Below are positions 11,901 through 26,900 of a stretch of DNA of 64,000 bases, in pieces (position 1 is the stretch's first letter; each line of letters opens with the position of its first letter). The position numbers were made by a program, and so were the translations under genes. The notes beneath the pieces were generated by a model, which saw only the letters and a list, made by a program, of their open reading frames with translations, searched no databases and was not told the DNA's origin. This DNA is from Notospermus geniculatus (lineage: Eukaryota > Nemertea > Pilidiophora > Heteronemertea > Lineidae), in the NCBI GenBank assembly GCA_002633025.1, contig NMRB01000179.1, positions 307,984-371,983 on the forward strand. The letters run 5' to 3'.

Positions 11901-14900
11901 AAATCCGCGAGCACGGATGTTGGCCACTCTACTCAGTTCTATCCGTCTTGCCACCATTTCTGTACATACATATCTGTACACAACTCGCCATTGTCACACA
12001 AATTAATCAATACTTCAGCGGAAGCCATGCACACTAGCCACCTCCGTGATTTTCATATCTTAAAATAAGGTAAATACCATTGATCGATCCATATTGCTGG
12101 GGTTCTAACGGAAGTTGGTCACGACCGCTTTCATAACATATCTAGAGAGAGCTAAATGCCATTACCAGCATTGATCTCCACAATGGATTCGATCAGAATC
12201 AGATTGCTTTAGATGGCTGTAATTGATTGCCCGGCGACTAAGACAGGGTCATGCCCATTCCAGAAACAGGCAGGAAGACTCTACATGTTGCTCAGAGGGA
12301 TGTTCATCGAGATGATATATGTGAGATTTATTGAGGCAATATGATGGGTAGAAAGTGGTCCTAATGGAATGGGATACCACTTAGAGCTAGCATCTGAAAG
12401 AGGGTGTGTCTCCAGGCGTCAATCTCCTGTTAATGTACATTTAGTTGTGTCAGTACTCTCTTCCTTCTTATAACCTCTCTCTATCTTTTGGTAAATACAT
12501 CTATCCTTCAGTGTATTACCGGGTGTCATATGAAAGTTACCTATAGCCCCTTTTACACTAGGCCGGTTGAAGCGTGCCGAGCTCGATGCGGACCAAGCCC
12601 AGTTTGAAAATCGAGTGGGACATGCCTGTTTACACTACCATTTGGTGCAGGTGTAACGTAATTCACTGCCCCCCATAAATCAGTGCCCTACCCTATTGCG
12701 TAGGACGGAATAAGCCGCACAAGGAGAAAAACCAATATTCAGGATTACAATAGAACCTTTTGTAACCCGGGCACTGGTTTATAGCTATATTCATTTACAT
12801 TACACCGGGTGAAGCTGGCTCGGCCTGTTTACATTTGGCCAAACTGTACCGATTGGTTCTAATTATCAAGCCAGATAGTCAGATTTCAGCTGCAAAACCT
12901 ACCGCTGTATACTATACATTACAGTCGACTGCAACTGGTGACTAACGCCCTGTAAATTGATCAATGATCAATATCCTTGATCGACTTCCAATAATCGCGT
13001 CGATCATCTGTCACATGATCAAAGGGAAACAATGCGTACATCCTCTGGGAAATTTACTGCCGTTGACGTCACACCAGGGGGAATTCCCTCATACCTATTT
13101 AACAGTTCGTAGATTGGTGGGGAAGCCCCGTTGAGCGGAAACGCATAGTGATGTCATACCATGGGGAATACGTAGTCGATATGCGTCTGCTGTAGAAAAT
13201 TGGTAGTCACGGTGAATTGATTGGTGACTCAGACGTTCGGCATTGTTTTTGCGATGAACGGAAGACAGGAACTGACCGATGTTTCTAAATAAAGAGACAA
13301 TGAGATGTAAAGATACTGTAAGCCCTCTAATTTTCATGGCCTCAATTAACTGTTGTAGATCCATGTGACCATGTACTTACATGACTTGCATGACTACAGA
13401 AAGTGGACAAAAGGTATTTTAATTCTTGCTTGTTTATTATGTTTTCATTGTTTGATGTCCAACTTACAGTGTAGACCAGTCTACACTGTAAGTTGGATAA
13501 TCCTCGGTATTTACTCAAAACTTTATGTTCTTGGAAAGTTGGCTAATTCACTAAACTATGCACTGATCACTCTGGCCAATTGTTGGGTCATAATTTGGTC
13601 AGTAAACCCAAGTAGCTACACATGATTTATCCATATGACCTTTAGGTTCAGTTTGGAGAAGGCTCTAATGGAGAACCTGCCAGGCGATAAACCTTCTGAA
13701 TGTAGCTTGCATGATCGGACTTGTGTTCGCGTGACAAAAACGCTGGGCTCAATGGAGCGGTATGTGATCGCCTCAAGTTCAAAGACAGCAAGATTCACCT
13801 GGCCGTGTGTTTTGCCTCTGGATAATCAATTTAGAACTGGTTTCGAAGAACTTTAGTCATTTGTAGGGGTTCAGGGATTGTTCTATTATCTGCTTTATTC
13901 AATTTTCATCCTCAGAAAAAGGGTAATTTCAGCTTTTCAACCAAAGAATGTTTCCTGCTGGTGGGTGCCCGTACATATCCAATTTTATAATTATTTCTCA
14001 ACACAACATCCTGGTCAAAAATTCAGAATAGTCACCAGATTTCCCCTGGTGCTAGTCACGATCTGGCAGCCATGTCACGGAAAAATCTGAATTGGTTTCA
14101 CTGCAATAAAACCGAAACTGCGAGCCTGCTGTTCTGCCTGGCAAAAAGTTTCCCTTTTGGAGATTGAGACAGGTTCTTGACTGGGTGCTGATCACTTAAG
14201 TTTCTCTTCTTTTGCTTTCTCTTTTGAAAACTGCCTGGAAATGTCAAACACAGTCTTAAAAGCTTTTCATTAAAAATTAGCTTTCAATCCGTATAATCTC
14301 TGCAATCACTTCAAAAACGTGACCATGAAATATTTTGACAAATTGCAACCAATTTCCAATATGTGCGACTTGTTTGCCGCTATGTTTGGACAGGATGTGA
14401 TTCATGATTATAGATCACTGAGGCGTTTCACAATAACAAGGAAATATGCAGCCTTTGTGCTAGTTAATCATGAGGAACTTATTATTGACTGGATGGATCT
14501 TGATTAAGAAGGGATCTTGTAATGTTTTGGTCTGTGACTTTCTTGATTCCTCGTAGAAATCACCATTAAGTGGAAATCCTGCATAAGCCCCATTTACACT
14601 ACAGAATTTACACCGTGCTCGGTCTGGACTGGGCACGGTTCGGTCCAATTTTGCCAAATGTAAACAAGTCGAGCCACTTGTCCTGGTGCCAGATGGCAGT
14701 GTAAACGGGCCTGTCTTGCTTGAATTACAAAACAAGCTCGGTCCAAGTCAAGCTCAGCACGCTTCAACTGGTCTAGTGCAAAAGGGGCTATTTTCTCATC
14801 AAACTCAGTCTGCTTGTAAACTTTTCCCCAATCGTCAGTTATCAAAAACCTCCCTTTTACTGCAGAAAAGTCCTGACCAGCAAAATGAAAGACCTAAACC

Positions 14901-17900
14901 TCAGATTTTCCCATGATTGCATAGTTTATGTGCAACGGTGATCATCTCCTTTTGTGCAGTGGCATGCCTAGTATGTTTATTTTGGGAACAAAAAAGACAG
15001 AAATAGGTCTTTCGTGACTGGAATCTCAAATTCTTACTGAAATTATAGTGTCGTCTTTCTGATTATCGGATTTGGAAATGACAAGCTCGCATTGGGTATT
15101 GGAACACGGAGTTTATTTTTGGGGGATAAATAGACATAAAAATATATGTCATAACCTTCTACCTTCCAGTTGGAAATAGAAATTTATGTCATCATCATGA
15201 AGGGGGATGTTAGGGAACTAGTTTCACCTGTCCTCTGATATTTTGTTTCTGATTGGAGCTGCACGCACATGTGGGCTTTGATGACATTTCCTCTGCAATG
15301 GTGATTGTTTCCTGCCCAATAATGTAGTATTTATCTTAGAGTTTATCATTCACAGCGATGACATGCTGGATATTATCGTGTGCGAACTCCCACGTTCAAA
15401 TTAATCCATGTTGGAAGCTTGTTTTGTCAAAAATATCAAATGATGCAGGCATGACGTCAACTGTTTGATGTCTAATTTTTAGCTGCAGTTGAAGATGATT
15501 GCATTAATGAGATTATGCGTACATCATGATGTTCCTGGCTTCCTCTAGTCTTTAACTTAATGGTAGTCTCTTGTCAATGTCCTCCTATTGGACTGGACAT
15601 AAGAAAGGCCAATTACATTTCATGACAAAACTCGTTATTCAGATTTCAGGATACAAGCCTCAATATAAAATTTCACCATCTAACAACAATGGCATTTCTA
15701 GCTAAATGCACAAAGATTTTACCGTCTAGTGAGTACACACAAATGGTCTTAGAAAGGCACTTTCTGACATATGCCGCTGACTAGGATTGCCTGAAGTGCA
15801 TTCTCATGAATTCTTATGATATTTGGGGAAATGTGGCCATTTGGTGTCTTGGTGACACTTGGTTAAAAATTCAAAGTCTGTGTCCTCACATGTAAAATTC
15901 TAGTTGTGAATAATCTAAAGTTATTAACCGGGCAGAGGTGGCCGCACTCGCTCCAAGTCTATCCGCCCTGCTTATACCTCAGTCTTATTAGCATTTAGAT
16001 GGAATAATGTCTTTTAATTATGAGCCAAGATGATATTCTGTAATGAAAAAACACCTTCCCGCAGATGCATTCTTGTGTGTGGGACGGTGATGTTGGTGAG
16101 TGCCGAGTACAACCATTCTCCAATTCAAAGACTAGCACGTAAATAAGCAATTGGTGTAGATACATCCATTTGCATCATTGGAGAGTCATTTGTGATCGAA
16201 CCAATCTTCAGACTATCACAGATGAAAGCACTCCAACCTCTGCATATAATTCAGTCCCCAGTATTGGAGAGTGCTTACCAATCTCCTTCAGCCTACTTCC
16301 AATATATTTTCCGTATAATTCGTCGCAATGGCCGCCTAGACTAATATCACGTACATAATTCACACTTCGCGTACAGGACCACTCCAATATTAATTTTGTA
16401 AGGAAAACGGATATCTATGCATTTCATTCGCATAATGTTTACGACAGTTGATCGTAATATCCGGTTGGGATGTCCTAATCATCGTAGTAGAGGAGAGAGC
16501 AGACAATCTGATTTAACTTGGCCAGACGTAATGACCTTTGTAAATCTATTTTGTTTGTCACTGTAGAGGTTCTTCACATGACGTCATATTTCCATGACGA
16601 CACGGTGCCACCATATTGACCGTCAAAATGTCAAGTGACGTCACGGCATGAACACAGCATAAACACAGATCCTGACGTCAAAATGTCATGACGTGACAGT
16701 TTTGACGTTGCACTGGCCATTTGACAGCCAACATGGCCGATTCTTAGCAGTCACGTCACGTCACGTCATGTGAAATAATGTTTAAAAAAATCATCTGTAC
16801 AGTTGATATTTTTATTCCCTAAATGTGTATCCCTGAAATTGTTCCCCTTCTGTCATGGCCATGTGCTTCTGTCGGCAGATTTTGCTGGCATAAGATCCGC
16901 TCCCATCATGGAGAGAGAAAAAATCTGAAATATTCGCCGAGACAAAGTAGGAATATTCATGAAACTTGTTACATTGGTTGCAGAGTTATTCTTGGTCCTG
17001 AGATACTTATACAATCCGTGTTGAATGAGAATTGACTCAGATGCCGTGGTGTACTGTAGACCTGTATATAACTGTAGATTGCGATGTAGCCATTCCCTCG
17101 AGATATTCAGGAAATATTGATGTTTCAGATGGAAACGTTCCATGAATCATGCAGGTTCTATTCTTTGTGTACTTTCTAAGGTACTCTACATGTGGCCAGC
17201 CAGATGTAATGGGAGCTGTGGGTCTTGGAACAAGAGCAAAAGAGGAAGTGAGGTGGGGGTGTAGGGTCGGATCCAGGGGCATACGCCCCCTATTTTTGGC
17301 AGAACAATGATTTTTTAGCAAGGAAATTTAATCACGTAAAAAATTTGAGTATTTTGCTCTCAGATGCCAGGAAAATGCATCTAAAAGCAATTAAACTGTC
17401 AAATTTTTCTGGGGGAGGGCCCCAGACCCCCTTTCGGCTTCACGCTTTCAGTGCTCACCACCTCCGTCGAGCTACGCGGGGGGCGTCAACCCTGGATCCA
17501 ACCCAGGGGTGGGGGTGCACATAATCATCTTGATAGTCATGACTATTTTTGTCTTGAGAAGGGTCCATGAGAGGTTTTTAATTATGGCAGCTGTTCATAA
17601 TCCCAATGGGGTACCGGCAAACCTCATCCGCGACGCGGCCCTGACTATCAACGTGGGTAGAACTGCGTCATTGAAAGTGAGGCTAACGTTATTTTCCAAT
17701 TAATTCTGAATAGCACACCCTGTTTCTAGGCCAAATATAACTAAAATGTTGCACTCAATTTCTAATTTTACTTTTCTGTCATTAAATACAGAACTGCTAA
17801 AATATATCTTATTGCTTTCGAACAAAAATCCGTGCGGGAACATGATGAATTTAATCGATAAATTTCACCATTTTAGCGTAAATGACAGGCCAATGACCGA

Positions 17901-20900
17901 CGTCATGGGTTGTGAATGACGCAGTTTTTGTAACGTCAGAATGACGCACGATTCCTGATGACGTTCAACAATGGCAAAGCATGCGCAGTTGCGTTTTACC
18001 CAGGTTGATGACCAGCGCCTCCTTTTTGTTTGCCGGTACCCCATTTTTGCTTTGACATGTTTGATACGTCTGAGTTTTTTTTTCGCTAATCAGGCCACAG
18101 ATTGTTAGTACATGATGCGACATGCCCAAATTGCCTCAACTACTACACAACAATACCAGACAACAGACGCTGAGATAATTTGACCAATCAGGGAAGACCA
18201 TGGAGAGATATCGGACCAGAGATGCTGTTGTCATGGCTGTTTGTGGTTTTATGTCTGTAGGGCACTTCTCTCCATTTCTGATTTATTTCCCCGGTTACCA
18301 TGGAGCATACTGTCGTCAGGAAAAACTCCAAATGCCATCCTCGTCATTGGTCAGAAGTTACCTTGCGGATTTTACAATATTCTGCAAGATTTCGGAATAG
18401 TTGTGTGGCGATCTAGGAAAACCCGTGGGAAGTCACTGAATGATCAACAAGGGCTGTCAGATCGCCTGTGCATTGATCTGCTACTGTTTACCTGTTACAT
18501 AGTACATTTCAGCTATTGAAATGTGTGGGTTCACCAAGGCCATGAACACTTTCCTCAAATGCGACATCCGACAGGTTTTCCTAGACCGCCTCACAGTTGT
18601 TTGATGACCAATTACAGTAGACTGCTTCTGATGAGTTTCTTGCTGACACCAGAATCTGAATAACCTTACAATGTTACTTCTGACCATTTTCACAGGTATT
18701 GCTGCTGACCAAATTTGAAGAAAGTAAGAATTTCATGGAATCGTCCGCTCTTCTTTGTCAGAAATTAAGTGATATCCGCCTTGGTTCAATTGGACTTCTG
18801 AGGAATCTTTTGCAGTTGATTTTGAATAGGGATTCACCTTCCTGAATATCATCCAAACACACAGCATCCTCCCACAGCAGGGGGTTTTTACCTCGCTCCT
18901 CTTCATCCACTCACCTTTTGTGTGCAAGTGTATGAAGAGGAGCGAGACCAAAGCCCTGCTATGGGAGGATGAACACACAGCGAAAGTCGTCCTCAATGCA
19001 AAGTCTGACATCTAATCGCTGATGTATTGTGAAAAGAAATAGCTTTGAAAAAATCTGCTCATTTCGTCAGATACTATTGCTAATCATACCACTTGGGCAT
19101 GTTGCCACACAGAACCCCACAGTGTCATTACAATAGTCTTGCGCCTTTATTTGGTTCCTCGTTACCTTAGTGTTGGTGTAAAGAAGTAAGGTGACATCAG
19201 ATCCAGTAGTAATCATCGCCATGATGGTTACTGTGCAATGAAAGCCCGTCGTTGCGGTATCACTAATGAGTTCCCCACGTTCATGTTTCCTATTGTTAAA
19301 CAGCGCACTCTGACATTTTCACCTGTCACAATCTGGTTGACAGTCGAGATCCGCGGCAAATCGCTGGTTGGCTGTTGGGTTTCATTTGATTGTAAAAACG
19401 ATTCAAGGTGATTATGTTGGCCAGTATTGGAAAAAAGGAAACATTACGATATTGACTTCATTTCCTTTGGTAGATCTGTTGGTATCAGAATGAGAATATG
19501 GCAAAACAACAAAGTATCTACATGTAATGTGTATGTGCACAATAAACTTAAACTACACATTAGGAAATCTTTGCCCCAGGAATTTTGTTGAAAAAATACA
19601 GAGCCCTCTATTGCCCGATTATGAAGCGAATCTTTTCAAACTCAGTCGAGCGTTGAGCCGTTTGGCACACTTGAGTTCCCAGTCTGCTTAATCGCTCTGG
19701 CTGTTGAATTTCGAGCCTTCCTCCCTGCATGCCCTGTGGTAGCCAACATGATCACCTGGGCATAATCACTCAAAATGGTCTATTATACAGTTCCCATGGC
19801 ATCATCATCAAACATCATCGTAATGATTCGAAAGCTAACTAACATCAGAATTCATGTCTAACTTATGAATAAAATCCATCAGCAGAAAGTTGAGTTATTA
19901 GCCAAAAATTGCCTCAAGATTTGCCGAAATTCTAACCAAGATGGCGGCCGTAGGTGTACTGCTAAAACCCACTCAAAATTTGCAAGAATTTTCCTTCTCA
20001 CACAGCTCAAATCACATTTCTAATCGCAACCAATGTTTTCTGGGAACTCATCAGGCCTATTCCTATCATTGACTCAATCCAACTCTTCATAGATTTTCAC
20101 CAAACCGCTCAAATGATGCCGTAGGTCCGGCTTCACGATCTTTCTACACAGATTCCAATGTAAAATGAACACTGTAGGCTAGTGTACACAATACACTACG
20201 TTACACCGGCCCAAGCCAGCTGAAGACAGAGTGGGGATGGAAATGAATGGCTCAACAGCCGTTGCGTTATTCCTGTCGCAAATTTACCTCTCCAAAATCA
20301 TTATTTCTTGGCGTATTTTAAAATTTAAAAGAAGTATTTGATATAGAAAAGAATTTGCAGTTCGACTGTATGACTTTGAGAAGTGCCCCGATTTTATTTT
20401 CATGATTTGTTGCTTTTAGCCAAGTTAAAGAGAGAGCACTTGTGTTGACTATGTAAACAACCCAGCCCACTAATCCGCCGTTAATTATACCTCGATTTGC
20501 GCCGCAGATCGAGGTACGAACGGCATTTTGCTCCTAAGGCAAGAGATCGTAATGAGTAGAACCTCTCTATTACAGACACCGAGACACAGAGATGATGTCC
20601 TTAATTGAGAGGTGTCCTGATTACAGAGGTCAAAATGAATAGATATGATCAGTTTGGAACTGAATTCTGGTGTCCTTAATAGAGAGGTGTCCTCCTGGCA
20701 GAGGTGTCCGCTAAGAGAGGTTCCACTGTATTGTCCGTAAAGCCAGTTTCCTCCTGCCGTCATTTTGCCAAATATGTCTATACAGCTGTGAATGCTGTAT
20801 TTGGTACCTGGCCCTAACTCAAAATTTTTTATAAATCCAACAAAAAGAAAGTGACCTGTATGTGATTAAAACTTTTTCAGTACATTTCATTACATTATAC

Positions 20901-23900
20901 CCCATATGGCTATTATAACAAGGAAAAAGTCATAAGTTTCCTATCCTGTATGCAAAGTCATTTATATTCAAAACATAAAAACTCTGAATATAGTTCATGT
21001 ATTGGCTATCGACAGGAAATTCCGATTTACTTCACAGCTCTTGAATTTCCTGTCTGGAAAACACAGAATGGCACTTTAGTGCTGTCTGTTTGAATAAGGC
21101 TTTTGAGAGCTCACTGAAGGGTTAACCATTGTCCAGTTTGTCTGTGGTCTGAACTCTTTACATTCAGAGTTTCTGATTGGGGCAAAGATGAAAATTTGAT
21201 GAAGTTGAAGCCTGCCCTGTGTTTAGCAACAGACTCAACCTAGAGTTCTATCTGTTGACTTATGGTCCTCACCTCGATAATCTGTGACCCGCTCTCGCAA
21301 AAGCAGACACTTGTCGCAGCCGAGGAAAGGGTTAACGGCCTAGCAGCACAACAGCTGAAATGTAGTTGACCGGGTTTACAATAGTAATGGACAGCAGTGA
21401 CAATAGTTGGGTAAACTGATGACCAATGATGATCAATTGCGACTTGCTGGAGCCCTCACATCTGTCAGAGAGATGTTATCAGTGGTTATGTTTCTGTCAT
21501 ACCATGGCTCTGGCCTCACCAGTCAGTGAGCTTCATTAAAATAGCAAATGAAACGTTAGTGTCCACCACATGTTCCTCTGATAGGCAGAGGGTGCACATT
21601 TACTCAACTACAGCTGTTGCATCCTCCCATAGCAGGGCTTTGGTCTCGCTCCTCTTCAAAGCTTGTGTGAGTGAATGAAGAGAAGTGAGGTAACCCCTGT
21701 GGTGGGAGGACGCAGACATTGTTGACCAGGAATAACTGTCATTGGTGACGACAGGTCATCTTCAGGTCAGCATGAATGTTGCATCACTATGACCAACAGG
21801 AGTGTCCAAAATGCTGGCACTTGATTCCAACGAGGAGCTCTACGCAATTAGGGGGTTGTCAGCTGATATAAAAAGGAATTTGTCAGGCTATAATTATAGC
21901 CTGTTCATGATTAGTGTTGACCCAACATTACCAAAGGAAACGTGTAAATCTGTGAGCAGCTATTGTTGCAGAAGACAGCGGAAGTATCCTGTTAGTTTGC
22001 AGCTCCAACTACAGAGGGCACCACCTGTTGATATGTGGTATTAATAGATTTGACGGAAGTTTCTGACTGTAATCTTGTAATCAAATATGATATTGGAAAA
22101 CCCAAAGGAGACATTGTTTAGAACTTTACCAGAGTCTGAATTTCTCGATTACAATATTGTTTTTCAAAATACCTGGCCCTGTCAAGTATTGCTTTTCCTG
22201 AAGTTTCCCGATAAACCATACCATGACCTTATAAGGAATTAACAATAATACTGCATTGATGTTGTACTTTACTTATAGCTTGATCTCCATCCTATTATAC
22301 CGTCGGTTGCTTAGCGACCAGAACAATGGAGGATGATATTCGACGCCATGATGATGCTGTCGCTCTGTAGTCACATCCGTCAAAGCGAGATTGAGATGCG
22401 TAGTTTCCTATGGTCCCCGGCAACGTTATCGACGTTTTTTGCCTGACATTTTGATTTTGGAGGCTGTTGATATATGAGATGGCGTATGATATCCATTAGG
22501 AATGGAAAACAAACCTAAGATTTTAATAAAAGATTCACTTTGTCGGAGGTTTTGAAAAGGTTTAGATAAGAAACGAATATTATGAAATGGCGTTCTTTGT
22601 ATTTACTTCATTTCATATGTTTGAAGTGTTTGTAATGCACAGCAGAAATGGAAGTTGGAATTCTTTATTGAGAACGTTTTAGAACCTAGGAAATAGACAG
22701 CTATGGGGTAGTCGAGGGGAATGCCAACAGAAAGGCCATTGTGTTCTTGAACACCTTAAAAGGGCATTGCCCCATCCATCGGTCGTCAGTCTGGGGGTTG
22801 CTACGAACTTGTCATAAGATACTTGATGAGATTGCTCCAAATGTGTTGGTTGCAGCATGGCGTCAATCTATCGACCACTCCTGTGATCGAACTCGCAGAA
22901 AGTGAATATTTTCAAAGATATCCCCTCGTAAGAGAAAAATAAGCTCGCCTAATTACTGCGGACCAAATTATTAATGCTGTTTCTGCTTCAACAGGTCCTG
23001 TTTCAAGCTGCGACGAACCTGCCAATATTTCATTTTCCTTTCAAGAACCTCGTCAGTTTTTCCCCTGTCATCGATCATTGAGCATTTCTCTTTTATATTT
23101 TACAGGAAATATCCTGTTGAAGAAAGGCCAGCAGCTTAAATATGATGTACAACACAACCACATTCTCGCCGTGGAGGCCGTTGATTGTAAGAACAAGACA
23201 TCGAAACCGGTCATGGTCAATATTCAGGTTTATAAGAAGTGTGACCTCGGCTGGAAAGGTGAGCATCGTGAACTTCTTGAAATGAGAGTCGATAACACCT
23301 AATGCCATTTGCAATTTACTTCTTAACCCGTTAACTGCGTAGGACGTCATACTACGTCATTACAAAATCCGGGGAACCCCTGGAAACACTCGAGGATTGT
23401 TGCTTGCGTAAGCCGTAATAGTACGCCTAGCAAGGAAATGGCGCTTCAAAGTGCATAGGACGTTATATGAGGCAAAGTTTGTTCGCTGTGAACGAAACTC
23501 AAAATTCTTCAGTGATGTAGGTAAGGATGCCATAATAAGATCTTTGAATTATCTCTTTAGGAATCCAAGACAGGATCGAATATGAACCACGATCAGGTCG
23601 TAACGCCTTCGCCGAACATGTTAAATTCGACACATGCAATGACCCATGCGAGCCAGAGAAGGTTTCCACCTCAGTTTTCTTGACAACAAAGCATATTGGG
23701 AAGGGATGTGACCGTGATACGTACTCGATCAAGTCGCAGAGGAAACTTTGTGGTGAGTGTTTGGGAAGAAGTAACGTGGGGGCATTTCAAGGTCAAATGG
23801 AGCTCTTCTCAGATCCGTTGAAGATCACTTCAGTGTTTGAATCTGTGGTCGCATGAGTGCATGTCCTTCAGATTAACCTCATCTGCTTCAACTGCATGGA

Positions 23901-26900
23901 CTCTACTGTCATGATACTTAGGACAGTATGCACCAATGAAGATCTTGAACTCAGGTTGAGCTACAGCTTTTTCAATTGTTCAGGTTTGCCAGGACATGAT
24001 GTGACAGTGGAAAATTTGTGGCTCAACCCGATTTCAAGATAATCTTCATTGGTGCATATGGCCCTTAAAGTTCCTCTTCGCGTGAGGGTTGTCTCACCCA
24101 AGTTGGCTGTCCATGGGCAACTCAGTGGCAGAAACTACGGGCGCTAGTTTGTGTCTGGTCATAGCTCAAGTCCCACAGAAATCCAAAATGGTGGCTTGTC
24201 CATTGAGAGCCAATTTGAACCAGAAAAATCTCTCGTTGGCGTGTCTGGAAAATAAGTGACTTTGTTGAAGAATTTGTATGACTTTCCTCATCTGTAATGG
24301 GCAGTGTAATGATTTGAGGGGAGCATTTGATTCCTTGAAATGCCACCGTTTTCATATTGCAGCAAGGAGCATTGATAGCTGAGGATAAAATTGGATATTT
24401 TAAAGTGAACAGTTGCAGGTTTGCAAAATGGGCAAGGAGTTGGTAATGGTACAGGTGCATACTGCCCAGAATGTTGGCAGAGGGGCCAAGCAGAGTATTG
24501 TAAATTTATCGCCGATTCCATCGTTACACACCAGAGGGGGCCCGCGTTGCTGTGGACCTCGTCGTGGCTATCAATGCATCTTGCTCCAATATGCCATATG
24601 TCTGTCTACTCGGTTTGTTGTTTTTATTTGCTTCAGCATTTCACCTGCGCCAAGGCATCGTGTCCTTGTCCAGATGTTGTATTATCGTGTCATCTTGGTC
24701 ACTTTCAACTAACAATTCACCTTAAAATATGAAAACACGTACAAAATACTTATTTTTACGAGGAATTCCTGTCCTAGTTCTGTTGGCATTTGTACCGTTT
24801 TGGAGGCTGGGGGAGTAGCAGCTACTATAAAGACTGTGGAATAGACGATTCTCTAATTCGCAGATCTGCGCACTTCTGCCGAAATCGCAAACACAACCTT
24901 GATCTGAAACCAGCTGACGTGACGCAATCCATGATTCAGCAATGGTTGACTCTGACGCAATGTCGATGAAGTCACTGTCGTGGGGTTGTCTGCGTCATGT
25001 CATTAGCTCACCCGTGAGCTATAGTCGTCACGTGGTGTCCGTCGTCCGTCGTCGTCCGTCGTCGTCCGTCGTAGTCTGTTAGCAGGGCACGTTTCGTAAC
25101 CGCTGGACCTATTGACACCAAACTTGGTACATATGTGCCCCTAGGTCAGATGACCTCAGACACCAAGTTTCGGTCCGATCTGATTCCTGGGTCGGCCACC
25201 AGGGGGGCTTAACCGAAAACCTTTAAAGTGCAGTTTCGCCTTAACCGTTGATCGGATCATCACCAAATTTTTATCGTAGGTACATCTGATGAGAATACAC
25301 GACATANACAAATTTGGTGATGATCCGTCGAATAATAAGTTAGTTATTGCACTTTTTGTCCATTTCAAATGGAGCCATCTAGTGGCTATTCAATGAACTA
25401 CACTACATACATCCTGTTTGGAAACTGATGGTGAACGACTGGAGCTATTGACTTCAAACTTCACACATATGTGCCCCTAGGTCAGATGACCTCAGACACC
25501 AAGTTTCGGTCCGATCTGATTCCTAACTTGGCCACCAGGGGGGATAAACCGAAAACCTTTAAAGTGCAGTTTCGCCTTAACCGTTGATCGGATCATCACC
25601 AAATTTTTATCGTAGGTACATCTGATGAGGATACATGACATATCACCCGGGTTTTTGATTTGACACAATTTTCAAAGTCACAGAGGTCAAAGTTCAAGAA
25701 AAGTAACGAACCTGCCACGGTTCTTCATTATTTCACCGAGCATCTTCATATCTTGCATAAACATGTATTAGAGGGCTACCTTCAAAAATACTGAGTTTTG
25801 GTCCAATCGGACATCCAATATGGCTGCCAGGTGGTGTATCCTGAAAATCATCCAAGTGCTATAACTCATGAACGGCTTGACCCAGAGTGCTCAAACTTCA
25901 TATTTACCTCCCTCTAGGTGACCTTTACAAGCACGTCAAATTTCAGCCTGATCAAACATCCAATATGGCCACCAGGTGGCGTAACCCGAAAATCATCAAA
26001 TGTGCTATAACTCAGGAACGACTTGACCCAGAGCGCCCAAATGTGCTATGTGGCTCCCTCTAGATGACCTTTATGTGCATGTGAAGTTTTAGCCCGATGG
26101 GACGTCCAATATGGCCGCCAGGTGGCATAACCCAACAGTCATTGAACCCGGTCATTGAAGTCCACTTGGGAATGACTTGACCAAGATTGCTCATAACTGA
26201 CATGAACCTCTCTCTGTCATTACACTATATGTACCGTATGTCCAAACGGGTGAGCACATGGTCCATGGACCATTTCATTTAGTTTCAGACAGAGGTTGTC
26301 TTTGCGATTTCGGCAGAAGTGCGCAGATCTTTCTCGCGTACGTGAATTTGGGATTTGTCTATACCAAAGTCACTTGCAGAACAGATACCAGGTCAAATGC
26401 TCATCTGCTGCAAACACGCAATTCATACGTCAGGGCTTTGCTGCATTCTGCAAATTGTGGTTGTTTTCTCCACTTTGAAAGAAAAGGTACAAAAACCACA
26501 GCACCTGACGCAGATATTCCTCATTCCTCTCTCAATAATTCACAAAATCTGTTTACTTCCTAACTTAAAGATTGAGTTTCTTATGTTGGTATGAAATAGC
26601 TTTACTTAAATTCCAGCCAAGTTTATCTGATGGTCATCTGTGGTGGTGCGACATGGTGCCGTGTTCCTTATCAAAGTTGCCTTAGTTAAAAACTTATGCA
26701 ACTTCCTGATACCATTTGAAGATGAAGAAATGAGAAACTTGGGCAAATTTAACTGACATTTTGATATTTTTAAATTCGAACAATGTTCAGAAACCTTGCT
26801 ACTGTTAGTCAATTTCAGTTTTCGTAAGTAACAAAAACCCTCCCTAATCGAATTCCATGGCATCTGCACTATATCATAATTAGGTGGGTTGTAAAAACGA

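Larger units (their letters stand above)
10085..23105 (+). other. 13-kb calsyntenin intron, repeat-rich
   Basis: No coding exon was found. It holds a (CCA)n tract, two copies of the TAGCCCC-ended inverted repeat, two CATCCTCCC hairpins, a CRE-like TGACGTCA cluster, GGATCC-type repeat pieces and a CAGTGGAACCTCTC-type inverted repeat. Confidence 0.8.
25005..26275. mobile_element. Nested insertion inside the MITE
   Basis: Begins AGCTCACCCGTGAGCT and ends near CAAACGGGTGAGCACATGG, giving a short inverted GCTCACCCGT terminus. CATT flanks both sides. No transposase is seen. It carries repeated CCAATATGGC(C/T)GCCAGGTGG segments and a CGTCCGT simple repeat. Confidence 0.6.
24841..26362. mobile_element. 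MITE (ATAGACGATTCTC ends) split by a nested insertion
   Basis: The left half (24841-25004) and right half (26276-26362) together match the intact elements at 30004-30250 and 44263-44509. A 1.27-kb insertion separates them. Confidence 0.75.

Noticed and set aside
25031-25078. CRISPR-like array
   Set aside because: Short tandem simple repeat without spacers, in animal nuclear DNA.
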